Notes: generated by a model not told the origin, from the letters alone. Positions 8,566 through 19,142 are shown, counted from the stretch's first letter. The stretch: DNA of 64,000 bases from CAYQQQ01 sp964420125 (GCA_964420125.1 CAYQQQ010000023.1:1-64000), one strand, 5' to 3'. Translations and numbers: made by a program.

Positions 8566-9909
8566 GTGTTCTCCAACGAACTGAGCGTGCTGCTGGCCCC
8601 GTTCCTGGCCGCGCAGCGCTGGTACGCCCCCGTGGCGCGACCGCAGCTGAGGGTTCGGCGGCTGGACACGCTGCTCGACGGCTGGCCCACGCTGCTGTGG
8701 GTGCTGGTCGAGGTCCGCGGCGAGTCCACCGAGGGCGACGGCGACTGGTACCAGCTCCTGTTGGGGGCCACGGCCGACGAGCCGAGCGGCCTTCCCCCCG
8801 CCTCCCGACTGGGTTCGATGCCGACGCCCCGTGGTCGGGCCTACCTCTTCGATGCGCTCGCCGACGAGGAGCTGGCGCTCGAGCTGTGCCGCCTCGTCGC
8901 CCCCAGGGTCCAGCCCGAGACCGTGCGCCTCCAGCCGGGGGAGCTCGCCAACACGTCGTTGGTGGTGAACGAGAGCCACATCGTCAAGGTGTTCCGGCGC
9001 CTTCAACGAGGTCCCAACCCCGACGTCGAGGTCACCGAGGCTCTCGGCAGGGTCGGCTACGGCGGTGCGCCCGTGCCGGTGGCCGTCTGGCGGCGTGGCG
9101 GCACCGACCTGGCGGTGGTGCGGCGCTACGAGCGCAGCCGCGGCGTCGGCAGCGAGCTCGCACTCGACTCCCTGCGCGAGATGTTCAACCTCCGTCGGGC
9201 GCCCAGGGACTGCCGGCTGGACTTCGTGGACGAGGCCCAGGGCCTCGGTGCCGAGGTCGCCCGACTGCACGTGGCGCTCGCCGAGGCCTTCGGCGTCCAC
9301 GAAGCGCGAGGCGGGGAGTGGGCCGCCGACCTCGCCGGGCAGCTGCACAGGGCCAGCGGCGGCCATCTGGACACCACCCGGATCGAAGGTGTGTACCGGC
9401 GTCTCGAGCGCGCCGACGACCTGGGTTCGGCCATCCGGATCCACGGCAACCTGGCGCTCGGCGAGGTGATCCGGTTGCAGCGCAACTGGATGGTGCTCGA
9501 CTTCGAGGGCCAAGCGGCGCGCCCGGTGCAGGAGCGGCGTCGTGCCTCGTCCCCTCTTCGGGACGTGGCGGGGATGACGCGCTCGTTCCACCACGTCGCC
9601 TCGGGCGCGCTGCGAGAGGTGGAGGTCCCCGACGACGAGCTCCGGCTGTTGGCCGACGCCTGGTCCGAGCGCAACGTCAACGCCTTCCTCTCGGGCTACG
9701 CCAGCGAGGACGACGTGCACCGGCTCCTCCCCCGGGGACGCGAGAGCCGTGACGCCCTGTTGAGCGTGTTCGAGCTGGACCGTGCGGTGTACGAGGTCGT
9801 CTACGAGCTGGCCCACGGCCCGGAGCTGGCCGATCAGCCCGTGCGCGCCGTGGAGCGCTTGCTGGCCGACGCCGGGGACGACCCGCGCCGCCACGGGGGG
9901 AGTGGCTGA
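8566..9909 (+). CDS. Maltokinase-like protein with Asp-to-Asn change in the catalytic motif
   Basis: A 447-residue homologue of maltokinase (Mak/Pep2), the enzyme that phosphorylates maltose for the GlgE route. The N-lobe is kept (ELANTSLVVNESHIVKVFRR), as is the late segment VLDFEGQAARPVQERR. The catalytic motif, usually HGDLHLGQ, reads HGNLALGE, with Asn near residue 295 where the catalytic Asp belongs and further changes beside it. The protein may be inactive, altered or structural. GTG 8566 is the first in-frame start after treS. glgB follows 2 bases after its stop, which suggests translational coupling. Confidence 0.82.
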   Translation: MFSNELSVLLAPFLAAQRWYAPVARPQLRVRRLDTLLDGWPTLLWVLVEVRGESTEGDGDWYQLLLGATADEPSGLPPASRLGSMPTPRGRAYLFDALADEELALELCRLVAPRVQPETVRLQPGELANTSLVVNESHIVKVFRRLQRGPNPDVEVTEALGRVGYGGAPVPVAVWRRGGTDLAVVRRYERSRGVGSELALDSLREMFNLRRAPRDCRLDFVDEAQGLGAEVARLHVALAEAFGVHEARGGEWAADLAGQLHRASGGHLDTTRIEGVYRRLERADDLGSAIRIHGNLALGEVIRLQRNWMVLDFEGQAARPVQERRRASSPLRDVAGMTRSFHHVASGALREVEVPDDELRLLADAWSERNVNAFLSGYASEDDVHRLLPRGRESRDALLSVFELDRAVYEVVYELAHGPELADQPVRAVERLLADAGDDPRRHGGSG

Positions 9910-9911
9910 GC

Positions 9912-11822
9912 GTGTCCGTGCGGCCACCGGGCGACCTCGACCTCCACCTGTTCAACGAGGGGCGCCACCGCCGGCTGTGGGACGTGCTGGGCGCCCACCT
10001 GGTCGAGCTCCCCTCGAAGGAGTCCGGGGCGACCTTCGCCGTCTGGGCCCCCAACGCCACCGGGGTGTCGGTGCGGGGCGACTGGGACGCCTGGCAGGGG
10101 GCGGTCGAGCTGGAACCGCAGCGCTCGAGCGGGATCTGGTGGGGATCGGTGCGTGGGGTGCAGGAGGGGCAGGCCTACAAGTTCGAGGTGCACACCCCGG
10201 CGGGGGTGACGTTGCGCGCCGACCCCATGGCTCGGCGGGCGGAGGTCCCTCCCTTGACCGCATCGGTGCTGGAGCGCTCACACCATCGCTGGGCCCGCAG
10301 CGCCGAGGTGTTCGGCGCGGAGCGCGCCGCTCGCAGCGCAGGGCGGATCTCGATCTACGAGGTGCACCTCGGCTCCTGGCGCCACCACCCCGGTCGCGGG
10401 CCGTGGACGGCGCTCGAGCTGGCAGCGGCGCTGCCGGCGTGGGTGGCGGAGCACGGGTTCACCCACGTGGAGCTGATGCCGCCGGCGACCCATCCCTTCG
10501 GCGGATCGTGGGGCTACCAGGTGACCGGCTACTTCGCTCCCGACGCGAGGCTGGGCACACCCGACGACCTGCGCGTGCTGATCGAGGCCTTCCACGACCT
10601 GGGTGTCGGGGTGATCGTCGACTGGGTGCCTGCCCACTTCCCCCGAGACGAGTACGCCCTGGCCCGCTTCGACGGCACCGCGCTCTACGAGCACGCCGAT
10701 CCCCGCCGGGGCGAGCACCCGGACTGGGGCACCCTGGTGTTCAACCACGACCGCCACGAGGTCCGCGGCTTCCTCCTGGCCAACGCCCTGTACTGGCTGG
10801 GGGAGCTCCGGGCCGACGGTCTGCGCGTGGACGCGGTGGCGTCGATGCTCTACCGCGACTACTCCCGGGGCGAGGGGGAGTGGATCCCCAACGAGCACGG
10901 GGGTCGGGAGGACCTGGGTGCGGTGGCGTTCCTCCAGGAGCTCAACACGGTGGTGGCCGAGGAGCACCCTGGGGCGCTGGTGGTGGCCGAGGAGTCCACC
11001 TCGTGGGCGGGTGTCACCGCCCCGCCGGAGCGGGGTGGCCTCGGCTTCACCCACAAGTGGAACCTCGGATGGATGCACGACACCCTCGGCTACCTGCGGC
11101 GGGATCCCGTGCATCGGGCCCACCACCACCACGAGATGACCTTCCCCATGGTCTACGCCCCCCACGAGCGGTGGATCCTGCCGCTCTCCCACGACGAGGT
11201 GGTGCACGGCAAGGCCTCGCTGCTGTCGAAGATGCCCGGCGACGAGTGGCAGCGCTTCGCCAACCTGCGGGCGCTGCTGGGATGGCAGTGGTGCCATCCG
11301 GGTCGCCAGCTGCTCTTCATGGGCGCAGAGCTGGCTCAGGTGCGCGAGTGGAGCCACGAGCGCGAGCTGGACTGGTGGCTGCTGGAGGATCCGCTCCACG
11401 ACGGCGTCCGGCGGCTGGTGGCCGAGCTCAACCACCTCCAGGCCCACCTTCCGGCGCTGTGGGAAGGCGACGACCTGCCGCACGACACGTTCGGCTGGCT
11501 CGATCCCGACGACGCCGCCCACTCGGTGTTCGCGTTCTGGCGGCGGGCACCCTCCGGTGGTGCACCGGTGGTGGTGGTCGCCAACCTCACGCCCGTGCCG
11601 CGACCCGGCTACCAGGTGGGGGTACCCCACGGCGGCACCTGGTCGCTCGTGCTCGACACCGACGACGCCCGGTGGGGGGGCAGCGGTCATCGCTCGGCGC
11701 CCGCCGGGGGATCCGCCGAGGCTGTCGGCGATCCTTGGCAGGCGCAGGCGTGGTCGCTCATGATCGCGCTCCCACCGATGTCGATCACGGTGTGGATCCC
11801 CGAGAGCGCTCTCAGCGCGTGA
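9912..11822 (+). CDS. glgB: 1,4-alpha-glucan branching enzyme
   Basis: A 636-residue GH13 branching enzyme that makes alpha-1,6 branches in glycogen-like glucan. A CBM48-like N-terminal domain (GATFAVWAPNATGVSVRGDW) precedes the barrel. Catalytic residues are Asp near 307 (LRVDAVASMLYRDYSR), Glu near 360 (VVAEEST) and Asp near 428 (LSHDEVVHG). It lacks the extra N-terminal domain of the longest GlgB forms. The GTG start lies 2 bases after the maltokinase-like gene. It ends 34 bases before the rhomboid gene, which has its own -10 box. Confidence 0.94.
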   Translation: MSVRPPGDLDLHLFNEGRHRRLWDVLGAHLVELPSKESGATFAVWAPNATGVSVRGDWDAWQGAVELEPQRSSGIWWGSVRGVQEGQAYKFEVHTPAGVTLRADPMARRAEVPPLTASVLERSHHRWARSAEVFGAERAARSAGRISIYEVHLGSWRHHPGRGPWTALELAAALPAWVAEHGFTHVELMPPATHPFGGSWGYQVTGYFAPDARLGTPDDLRVLIEAFHDLGVGVIVDWVPAHFPRDEYALARFDGTALYEHADPRRGEHPDWGTLVFNHDRHEVRGFLLANALYWLGELRADGLRVDAVASMLYRDYSRGEGEWIPNEHGGREDLGAVAFLQELNTVVAEEHPGALVVAEESTSWAGVTAPPERGGLGFTHKWNLGWMHDTLGYLRRDPVHRAHHHHEMTFPMVYAPHERWILPLSHDEVVHGKASLLSKMPGDEWQRFANLRALLGWQWCHPGRQLLFMGAELAQVREWSHERELDWWLLEDPLHDGVRRLVAELNHLQAHLPALWEGDDLPHDTFGWLDPDDAAHSVFAFWRRAPSGGAPVVVVANLTPVPRPGYQVGVPHGGTWSLVLDTDDARWGGSGHRSAPAGGSAEAVGDPWQAQAWSLMIALPPMSITVWIPESALSA

Positions 11823-11844
11823 CAGTCCGCTGAGCTGCTCTCGG

Positions 11845-11850
11845 TACGGT
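11845..11850 (+). promoter_or_regulatory. -10 box of the rhomboid gene (leaderless)
   Basis: TACGGT ends 6 bases before GTG 11857. Confidence 0.5.
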
Positions 11851-11856
11851 TTGGGC

Positions 11857-12687
11857 GTGGAGCCCCTGACGCAGACCACCTGCTACCGCCACCCGGATCG
11901 GGTGGCCGGCGTGCGGTGCCAGCGCTGCGAGCGGCCGATCTGCCCCGCGTGCATGGTGCAGGCGTCGGTGGGGTTCCAGTGCCCCGAGTGCGCCGGTGCC
12001 CGCAGGACCCGGGTGGTGAGCGGTGCCGCAGCGTTCGGCAGGGCGAGCGACCCGATCGTCACCAAGGTGCTCATCGGCATCAACGTGGCCTTCTACCTGC
12101 TGATGGTGGTCCGCGGTGGCGACGCCATGGATGCCGCCGGCCCGGTGTTCGAGTGGGGGGCCACCTTCGGACCGTTCGTCGCACAGGGAGAGTGGTACCG
12201 GCTCGTCACGGGTGCCTTCCTGCACGCCGGCCTGCTGCACCTGGCCATGAACATGTACCTGCTGTGGTTGCTGGGTCGCGTGCTGGAACCCGCCCTGGGC
12301 CGCGCCCGCTTCGGCATGCTCTACGCCGCGTCGCTGCTCGGCGGCGCGCTCGGGGTGATGCTGGTGACGCCGGAGGCTGCCACCGTCGGGGCCTCCGGGG
12401 CCGTGTTCGGCCTCATGGGAGCCATGGTGGTGCTGCAGTACCGCGCCGGTCAGAACCCGTGGCAGACGGGGATCCTGGGACTGGTGCTGTTGAACCTGGT
12501 GATCACCTTCGTGGTCCCGGGCATCTCCATCGGGGGCCACGTCGGCGGCCTGCTCACCGGCGGAGTCGCGGCGCTCGGGATGACCGTCGGCACCGCCCGT
12601 CGACCCGTGCCGACGATCGCCCACATCAGCGGTCTGCTCGTGCTGTGCGGCGTGCTCGCCGCCGGCGCCGTCCTGGCCGTTGCCTGA
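11857..12687 (+). CDS. Rhomboid-family intramembrane serine protease with N-terminal zinc finger
   Basis: A 276-residue membrane protein. Residues about 5-42 form a zinc-binding module with Cys/His pairs (CYRHPD, CQRC, CPAC, CPEC), like the B-box-type finger found on many actinobacterial rhomboids. The protease core follows with about six helices. HLAMNMYLLWLLG carries the conserved His and Asn, the catalytic Ser is in GASGAVFG near residue 180, and the catalytic His is in GGHVGG near 228. GTG 11857 was preferred to TTG 11851 because of its spacing from TACGGT. Substrates are unknown. Confidence 0.9.
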   Translation: MEPLTQTTCYRHPDRVAGVRCQRCERPICPACMVQASVGFQCPECAGARRTRVVSGAAAFGRASDPIVTKVLIGINVAFYLLMVVRGGDAMDAAGPVFEWGATFGPFVAQGEWYRLVTGAFLHAGLLHLAMNMYLLWLLGRVLEPALGRARFGMLYAASLLGGALGVMLVTPEAATVGASGAVFGLMGAMVVLQYRAGQNPWQTGILGLVLLNLVITFVVPGISIGGHVGGLLTGGVAALGMTVGTARRPVPTIAHISGLLVLCGVLAAGAVLAVA

Positions 12688-12690
12688 GCG

Positions 12691-12706
12691 GGCGGACGAG
12701 TCCGCC
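12691..12706. terminator. Hairpin between convergent rhomboid and SRPBCC genes
   Basis: GGCGGAC-GA-GTCCGCC forms a 7-bp perfect stem in the 52-base convergent gap. No T-tract follows on either strand, so it is a candidate bidirectional terminator only. Confidence 0.4.
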
Positions 12707-12739
12707 GTGCCTCGGGGCACCGGCCGAACTCGTGCGACC

Positions 12740-13225
12740 TCAGGGCAGCTGACCCGACTCGATCAACCAGCGCAGCCGCCGGAGGCTGCGGCGCCAGACG
12801 AGCCACAGCACGGGCGTGGCCGCCCATGCGCCGAACGGTCCGCCCATCCACCAGGGGAACCGCAGACGTTCCTTCCACACGAAGCGGGTCCTCGGGTGCC
12901 GTCGGGGCTCGCCACGGCGGCCACGGCGGCGGCGCCCTCTGCCCCGCAGCGTGAAGGCACCCGATCCTGTCACGAGGCCCTCGTGGACGACACCCATGCG
13001 CCGTCCCCGTTCCCACGCTGTGATGGCCATCTTGTCCACCAGGGCGAACGGCCCGACCCGGGTGAGGCAGTCGAAGGTGGTGCCGACCCCCTCGGTCCGT
13101 GCGCCGGTGAAGGTGATCCGCTCGGCGTCGCCCATCCAGCGCACGTGGGTCGAGATGTCCTCGATCGCGGCCCAGACCCGATCGGGTGAGGCGGGGATGG
13201 TGACGGCGACCCGGAGGCGGGACAT
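12740..13225 (-). CDS. SRPBCC (polyketide cyclase/START-like) family protein
   Basis: A 161-residue protein of the Bet v 1-like fold, which binds hydrophobic ligands in a deep pocket. The N-terminus shows the usual pattern: VAVTIPASPDRVWAAIEDI, then HVRWMGDAERITF. The C-terminal third is rich in Arg and Gly, which is less typical. ATG 13225 follows TAGCGT (13234-13239 on plus) with an 8-base spacer. The ligand is not predictable. It faces the rhomboid gene and is divergent from the thioesterase-like gene. Confidence 0.75.
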   Translation of the reverse strand: MSRLRVAVTIPASPDRVWAAIEDISTHVRWMGDAERITFTGARTEGVGTTFDCLTRVGPFALVDKMAITAWERGRRMGVVHEGLVTGSGAFTLRGRGRRRRGRRGEPRRHPRTRFVWKERLRFPWWMGGPFGAWAATPVLWLVWRRSLRRLRWLIESGQLP

Positions 13226-13281
13226 CGCGGGTCACGCTACCGGGTTGTGCTCGGAACGCCTCCTCGGGAAGGGTGGAGGCC

Positions 13282-14229
13282 GTGAGCGACACCCCTCCGC
13301 ACCCGTTCGGCGCGCTCGGCGAGATCGAGGAGATCCCGCCCGGCGACATCCTGCGCGACACCACTCCACACCCCGTCGAGGGGATCCCGGGTCGGTACGT
13401 CGGCCACGTCCCCGACGCGTGGCGGGTCATGTACGCGTTCGGCGGCACCACCATGGCCACCACGATCCGCGCGGCGGTCGTGGAGCTCGACCTTCCCGAG
13501 CTCGTTCCCGTCGGGGCGGAGTCGACCTTCTGCCAGGCCGTCCCCTGCGGCCCGGTCGCGCTGCAGGTCGAGGTGCTCCGTCGTGGCCGCAACGGCGCCC
13601 AGGCGCTGGTGCGGCTGTGGGCGCTCGACCCGGGCGACCCTGATCCCCGAGGTCCTGTCGGCAACGACATCGTCACCGCCGTGGTGCTGGGCCGCCGGAA
13701 GAAGACGCCGCTGGAGTTCCCCTCCGATCCCGCTCCGGAGGTGGCCGATCCGGAGTCGTGTCCGACGCGCGGGGACGACGATGCCAGCCCCTTCCGCCTC
13801 ATCCCGTACCACCGCCAGACGGACTTCCGCATGGCGCTCGGCGAGTGGGCTGCCGGCCGGCCGGTGCCCCCCGGGGATCCCTGCACGGCGTCGTGGTTCC
13901 GCTTCAACGTGTCACCACGCCTGGAGGACGGCACATGGGAGCCGGCCGCGTTGGCGGTCCCCGGTGACATCCTGGGTGCCGCCGTGCACTCCGGGCTGGG
14001 AAGCGAGTCGGGCTTCTTCTTCGTGATCTCGTTGCAGATCGGCCTCAAGTTCGTGGCCGACGCCCGCTCGGAGTGGATCCTCCAGCACACCCGGGCCCAC
14101 TCCGCCTCTGCGGGCTACGCCAGCGGGCTCGCCGAGCTCTACGACATCGACCGGAACCTGGTGGCCATCGCCACCCAGACCGCGCTGCTGCGCCCGCTCA
14201 CCTCGGATCCGGGGGCGATGGACGCGTGA
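13282..14229 (+). CDS. Acyl-CoA thioesterase-like protein (double hotdog, TesB-like)
   Basis: About 315 residues whose two halves each resemble a hotdog domain, as in TesB-type acyl-CoA thioesterases. The C-terminal half has the pattern FNVSPRLEDG ... LAVPGDILGAAVHSG ... SLQIGLKF followed by SEWILQHT. A TesB-like enzyme would hydrolyse acyl-CoA in the cytosol. GTG 13282 (MSDTPPHPFG) was chosen because GGGAAGG lies about 9 bases upstream; GTG 13273 is in frame and possible. The family call rests on overall pattern, and I could not verify active-site residues. Confidence 0.6.
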   Translation: MSDTPPHPFGALGEIEEIPPGDILRDTTPHPVEGIPGRYVGHVPDAWRVMYAFGGTTMATTIRAAVVELDLPELVPVGAESTFCQAVPCGPVALQVEVLRRGRNGAQALVRLWALDPGDPDPRGPVGNDIVTAVVLGRRKKTPLEFPSDPAPEVADPESCPTRGDDDASPFRLIPYHRQTDFRMALGEWAAGRPVPPGDPCTASWFRFNVSPRLEDGTWEPAALAVPGDILGAAVHSGLGSESGFFFVISLQIGLKFVADARSEWILQHTRAHSASAGYASGLAELYDIDRNLVAIATQTALLRPLTSDPGAMDA

Positions 14230-14283
14230 TCCCATCCCGGCCTCTGACAGCGAGCTGAGCGCGGCTCGGGCGACGGTCGGCCC

Positions 14284-15018
14284 TCAGGAGTCCCGCTGGA
14301 ACACCGACACCGTCCAGGCCGACGAGCCGTCGTCGGGGGTGCCGGCGTGGTCGGTGCCGCGCTGCACCAGCTCCATGCCCGCTTCGGAGCACCATCGATC
14401 CAGCTCCGCCAGCTGGAGCACGCGGATCGCCCAGGGTCGGAGCCGCACCGGCTCGCCGTCGCGCAGCTCCACGTGGTTGCCGGTGACCACAGCGCTGGTC
14501 GGGTCCGTCCGGGTGGCGATGAGGACGACCACGTCCTCCTCCACCGTGCGCACCTCGAGCTCCGGTCGCTCGGAGGGGGAGCCGGCGAGGCGCTGCAGCT
14601 CCACGATCAGCACCCCGCCCGGCGCGAGCACCTCGGCTGCGCGGTGGATGCAGCGACGCTGGGCCTCGGGATCCGCCAGGTTCAACAGCAGGTTGCAGGC
14701 GGCGAGCACCGCGGAGAACGGCCCCGGCGGCCACGCGGATGGCGAGGCGGCGTCGCCGAGCACCGCCCGGACGCGTGGGCCGGCCTTGGACTCGAGCCGC
14801 GCCAGCATCTCCTCGGAGGCATCGAGGCCCGTCACCTCGAAGCCTGCATCGGCCAGCGGGATCGCCAGTCGTCCGGTGCCCACACCGAGCTCGAGCACAC
14901 GGGAGCCGGGCGCCAGCAGGCGGAGGAGGTGCTCGACCACGGCGCCTTCGTCGCCGCCGGGGTACCAGCGATCGTAGACGTCGGCGAAGCTGCGACCGTA
15001 GCGACCGGGATCGGGCAT
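14284..15018 (-). CDS. Class I SAM-dependent methyltransferase
   Basis: A 244-residue protein with the Rossmann methyltransferase core. Motif I is VLELGVGTGRLAIPLA near residues 41-56, the acidic end of strand 2 is VTGLDASEEML, and motif IV-like AVLAACNLLLNL follows. The start MPDPGRYGRSFADVYDRWYP is typical of small-molecule methyltransferases (UbiE/Tam-like). ATG 15018 follows CAGACT with a 6-base spacer, a weaker version of the local -10 pattern. It is convergent with the thioesterase-like gene and divergent from the membrane protein at 15068. The acceptor substrate is unknown. Confidence 0.82.
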   Translation of the reverse strand: MPDPGRYGRSFADVYDRWYPGGDEGAVVEHLLRLLAPGSRVLELGVGTGRLAIPLADAGFEVTGLDASEEMLARLESKAGPRVRAVLGDAASPSAWPPGPFSAVLAACNLLLNLADPEAQRRCIHRAAEVLAPGGVLIVELQRLAGSPSERPELEVRTVEEDVVVLIATRTDPTSAVVTGNHVELRDGEPVRLRPWAIRVLQLAELDRWCSEAGMELVQRGTDHAGTPDDGSSAWTVSVFQRDS

Positions 15019-15067
15019 GCCCGGAGTCTGTCGCGCTGCGCGGGTCGCGGTCGGCCATGATGTGGCG

Positions 15068-16177
15068 GTGGACGAACCCGGGGAGGAGCAGCGGAGCGCC
15101 GCCAGCACGCCCGGGGGTTGGATCGCGCCCGAGTCCGGCGGTCCCTCTGCCTTCGACATCGTCGCCTTCCTGCCCGCCGAGGCCGGGGCCGCACCCACCC
15201 GCTCGCCCGACGGGACGGCGACCGCCGCGGTCGCTGCTGCAGGGGTGGCGGTGGCCAACGGTGACGCACGGTGGCCGGAAGCTGCCGACGGCACCGAGCT
15301 GGGGGATCGCAACCCGCTGGCCGACGTGGAGCCCGTGGGTGCCGGGGGAGTGCTCGACGGGGGGTTCGATCTGCTGAGGGTGGGGTTCGGTCGACTCGTG
15401 GGTCTCGCTGCGGGCCTGTTGCTCCCCCTCCAGCTCGTCGAGCTGATCGTGGCGACGCGCTCCGGGCTCGCCGACCAGGTGAGCATCGAGCAGAGCCCGT
15501 TGGCGGGCATGGCCATGTTGGGTGGCAGCTCGAGCTCCTTCGGCTGGGTCTTCGCCGCCCTGCGGGTGCTCGTGCTGTCCTTCCTCGGGTTGACGGTCGG
15601 GATCATGGTGCAGGAGCTGCTCGGGGATCGGCTGCTCTCCGGTCGTCGACTGGCAGCTCGCGCCGGCCGGCGCTGGTGGGTGGCGGCGGTGGTCCCCCTG
15701 CTCACCGTCCCCGTGCGATCGGTGGGGTTCTGCCTGGTGTACGTCGGCTGGTTCCTGCTGGACGCCCTGCTGATGTGCACCTCGGTGGTCGCCGGAGCCG
15801 AGGGCCTCGGGCCGCTGCGTGCCTTCGGACGCAGCTGGTCGCTGGCACGCTCGTCCTACGGGACCGCGTTGGCCGTGTCGTTCGGCGGGTTCGTCGTGAC
15901 GAGCATCCTGCAGCTCGCCCTCCTGCTGGGACCGACCTTCCTCGTCGGGATGTTCACCGTCTCCGAGAGCGTGCTCGTGCTCGTCCAGCAGGTCGCCTCG
16001 CTCGTGCTGCTGGTCACCCAACCCCTCACCGCCTGCATCGCCGCACGGGCCTACGTGGAGCTGCGCTGCCGATCCGAGGCGCTCGACCTGGAGCGCCGGC
16101 GCGTCGCCCAGGGCCTGGTCGCCGCCGGCGACGTGCCGGCGGTGCCCTCCGCGCTGGTCCACGGGAGCCGACCGTGA
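15068..16177 (+). CDS. Multi-pass membrane protein, first gene of the MoxR/DUF58 cluster
   Basis: A 369-residue protein. The first roughly 100 residues are soluble and Gly/Ala/Pro-rich. After that come about six hydrophobic segments, for example LVGLAAGLLLPLQLVELIV, FAALRVLVLSFLGLTVGI, VGFCLVYVGWFLLDALL and VASLVLLVTQPLTACIAARA. The pattern resembles glycerophosphoryl diester phosphodiesterase-type membrane domains seen in such clusters, but I see no catalytic motif. CATGAT (15056-15061) ends 6 bases before GTG 15068. The DUF4129 gene starts inside its stop codon (GTGA), so they are translationally coupled. Confidence 0.75.
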   Translation: MDEPGEEQRSAASTPGGWIAPESGGPSAFDIVAFLPAEAGAAPTRSPDGTATAAVAAAGVAVANGDARWPEAADGTELGDRNPLADVEPVGAGGVLDGGFDLLRVGFGRLVGLAAGLLLPLQLVELIVATRSGLADQVSIEQSPLAGMAMLGGSSSSFGWVFAALRVLVLSFLGLTVGIMVQELLGDRLLSGRRLAARAGRRWWVAAVVPLLTVPVRSVGFCLVYVGWFLLDALLMCTSVVAGAEGLGPLRAFGRSWSLARSSYGTALAVSFGGFVVTSILQLALLLGPTFLVGMFTVSESVLVLVQQVASLVLLVTQPLTACIAARAYVELRCRSEALDLERRRVAQGLVAAGDVPAVPSALVHGSRP

Positions 16178-16941
16178 GGTGGCAGGACGTCCCCTCGCGC
16201 GACGAGGTCGGCGAGGTGATGCAACGCCCGGAGTTCCAGTACCCGCGCTCGATCATGGAGCGCATCGGGGACTGGATCGGCGATCGCCTCGACGACCTCT
16301 TCGGGAGGATGGGCACCCCGGACGTGCCGAGCTCGAGCTTCGGTGGCGGCGTCGGGTCCCTGGTCGGGTGGCTGCTGGTCTTCGTGGCCGTGGTGGCCGT
16401 GGTGGTCGTGATCGTGGTCGTCCTCCGCAACTGGATCGGGAGGACACCTGTCGAGGAGGAGCCGCTCAGCGACACCGAGCTGGAGCACCGGCGACGGGCC
16501 CGTGAGTGGGCCGGTGACGCGGAGCGCCACGAGGCCCGTGGAGAGTGGAAGCTGGCGATGCGTGCGCGCTTGCGCGAACTGGTGCGCACGCTCACCGACC
16601 GTCACCAGGTCGTCGATCTCGCCGGCCGCACGACCGGCGAGCTGCGAGCCGACCTGGCGGTGACCACCCCGGACGCCCACGAGGAGTTCGACACCGCCTG
16701 CCTGCTCTTCGAGCTGCCCTGGTACGCGGACGTCCCCACCGGTGAGGCGGAGAACCGCCGCTTCAAGCAGGCGGCGGCACGGGTGCTCGGCGCTGAGGTG
16801 CAGGTCCACGCCGGCGACGTGCCAGCGGTGGCGCTGGCGGTGTTGCACGGCGAACCCGCCGAGGACCGGCCGACGGGCCCGGGTGCGGCTGTGGGGACCG
16901 TGGAGATCCTGGAGGCGCCGGGCCGGGAGGCGCAGCGGTGA
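16174..16941 (+). CDS. DUF4129 domain protein, membrane-anchored
   Basis: A 255-residue protein with one strong membrane helix (LVGWLLVFVAVVAVVVVIVVV) near residues 64-84. A cytosolic DUF4129 region follows, with alternating acidic and basic helices and the segments WKLAMRARLRELVRTLTDR and FELPWYADVPTGEAE. DUF4129 proteins are found next to transglutaminase or MoxR/DUF58 genes in actinobacteria, and their function is unknown. GTG 16174 overlaps the previous stop by 4 bases and fits reading-frame homology. The next gene overlaps by 4 bases (ATGA). Confidence 0.8.
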   Translation: MRWQDVPSRDEVGEVMQRPEFQYPRSIMERIGDWIGDRLDDLFGRMGTPDVPSSSFGGGVGSLVGWLLVFVAVVAVVVVIVVVLRNWIGRTPVEEEPLSDTELEHRRRAREWAGDAERHEARGEWKLAMRARLRELVRTLTDRHQVVDLAGRTTGELRADLAVTTPDAHEEFDTACLLFELPWYADVPTGEAENRRFKQAAARVLGAEVQVHAGDVPAVALAVLHGEPAEDRPTGPGAAVGTVEILEAPGREAQR

Positions 16942-18060
16942 AGCAGGGGAGGGGAGCGGCGATCGCCGGGGTGGTCCTCCTGGCGCTCGTCGCCGTGGGG
17001 ATCCTGGTCCTGGCGGAGCCCGCCCCCATGCCCTTCGACGTGAGCTCCGCAGCGCCCGACGGCTACCGGGCGGTGCGGATCCTCCTGGAGCGCCGGGGGA
17101 TCGAGGTCACCTCCGCACGCGCCGTCGACGTGCTCGCGGAGCCCCCGCCGAGCGGTTCGGCGATCGTCGTCCCCGTGTGGGCGTACCTCGACGACGACCA
17201 GCGGAGCCGCTTCGAGGACCTCGCCGCCGCCGGAGGGCAGCTGGTCATCTCCGGTGTGGACGGCTTCTACCCCGAGGATCCGAGCTACCTCGCCCACACC
17301 CCCGCCGTTCCGACGAGTCGCGGCGTCTGCGACATCGCCGCCTTGGAGGACCTCGAGGCCATCGACGACCTCGCGGGATCCGGGTTGTACCCCGGTCCCG
17401 GCATCGAGGTGTGCTTCGGCGACCCCTCGTGGGTGGCGGTCACCGAGGAGTCGGTGGGCGACGGCACCCTCGTCGAGCTCAGCTCCCCCTACCTGTGGGC
17501 CAACGCACGTCTCCAACCCGACAAGGAGGAGGGGGGCGAACCGCTGGACAACGGCCCTATGGCGGTGGCGCTGCTGGCCGGGGCGTCGTCGGTGGTCGTC
17601 GTGGACGCGGTGCCCACCCCGGGGGTGACCCCTGACGGCACCCGGAACCCGCTGGATCTGATGCCGTATCCGGTGAAGGTGGCGCTCGCCCAGGCGATCG
17701 GCGCCTTCGTGGTCTACGCCTGGTGGCGCGGCCGCCGCCTCGGGCGCCCGGTGCGCGAGGAGATGCCGGTCGAGGTGGCGGGCTCCGAGCTGGTGGAAGC
17801 GGTCGGCGGCCTGCTGCGCCGAGCCGGTTCGGTGGGCGGTGCGGCGGAGATCGTGCGCGCCGACACCCGACGAACCCTCGCCGTGCGACTCGGGGTCCCC
17901 GCCGACGCGGGACAGGAGGCGCTGGTCCGCCTGGTGGCGGCACGCACCGGTCGCGACCCGGCCGAGGTCGACGCCGCGCTCGTCTCGGGGCCGGTGGGCT
18001 CCGCCGAAGGTCTCGTCCTGCTGCTGCGGCAGCTCGATTCGTTGCGCACGGAGGTGCTCG

Positions 18061-18080
<20 letters not shown>
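16938..18080 (+). CDS. DUF4350 domain protein
   Basis: A 380-residue protein. An N-terminal membrane helix (residues about 8-26) precedes an extracytoplasmic DUF4350 domain with SAAPDGYRAVRILLERRGIEV, an early motif of that family, which resembles glutamine amidotransferase-like folds. A second helix lies near residue 250 (ALAQAIGAFVVYAWWRGRRLG), followed by a cytosolic helical tail. ATG 16938 overlaps the DUF4129 stop and the last 20 bases overlap the moxR gene. The context indicates a membrane complex with the MoxR ATPase and DUF58 protein. No biochemical role is established from the sequence. Confidence 0.8.
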
Positions 18081-19137
<1,057 letters not shown>

Positions 19138-19142
19138 GCGCA

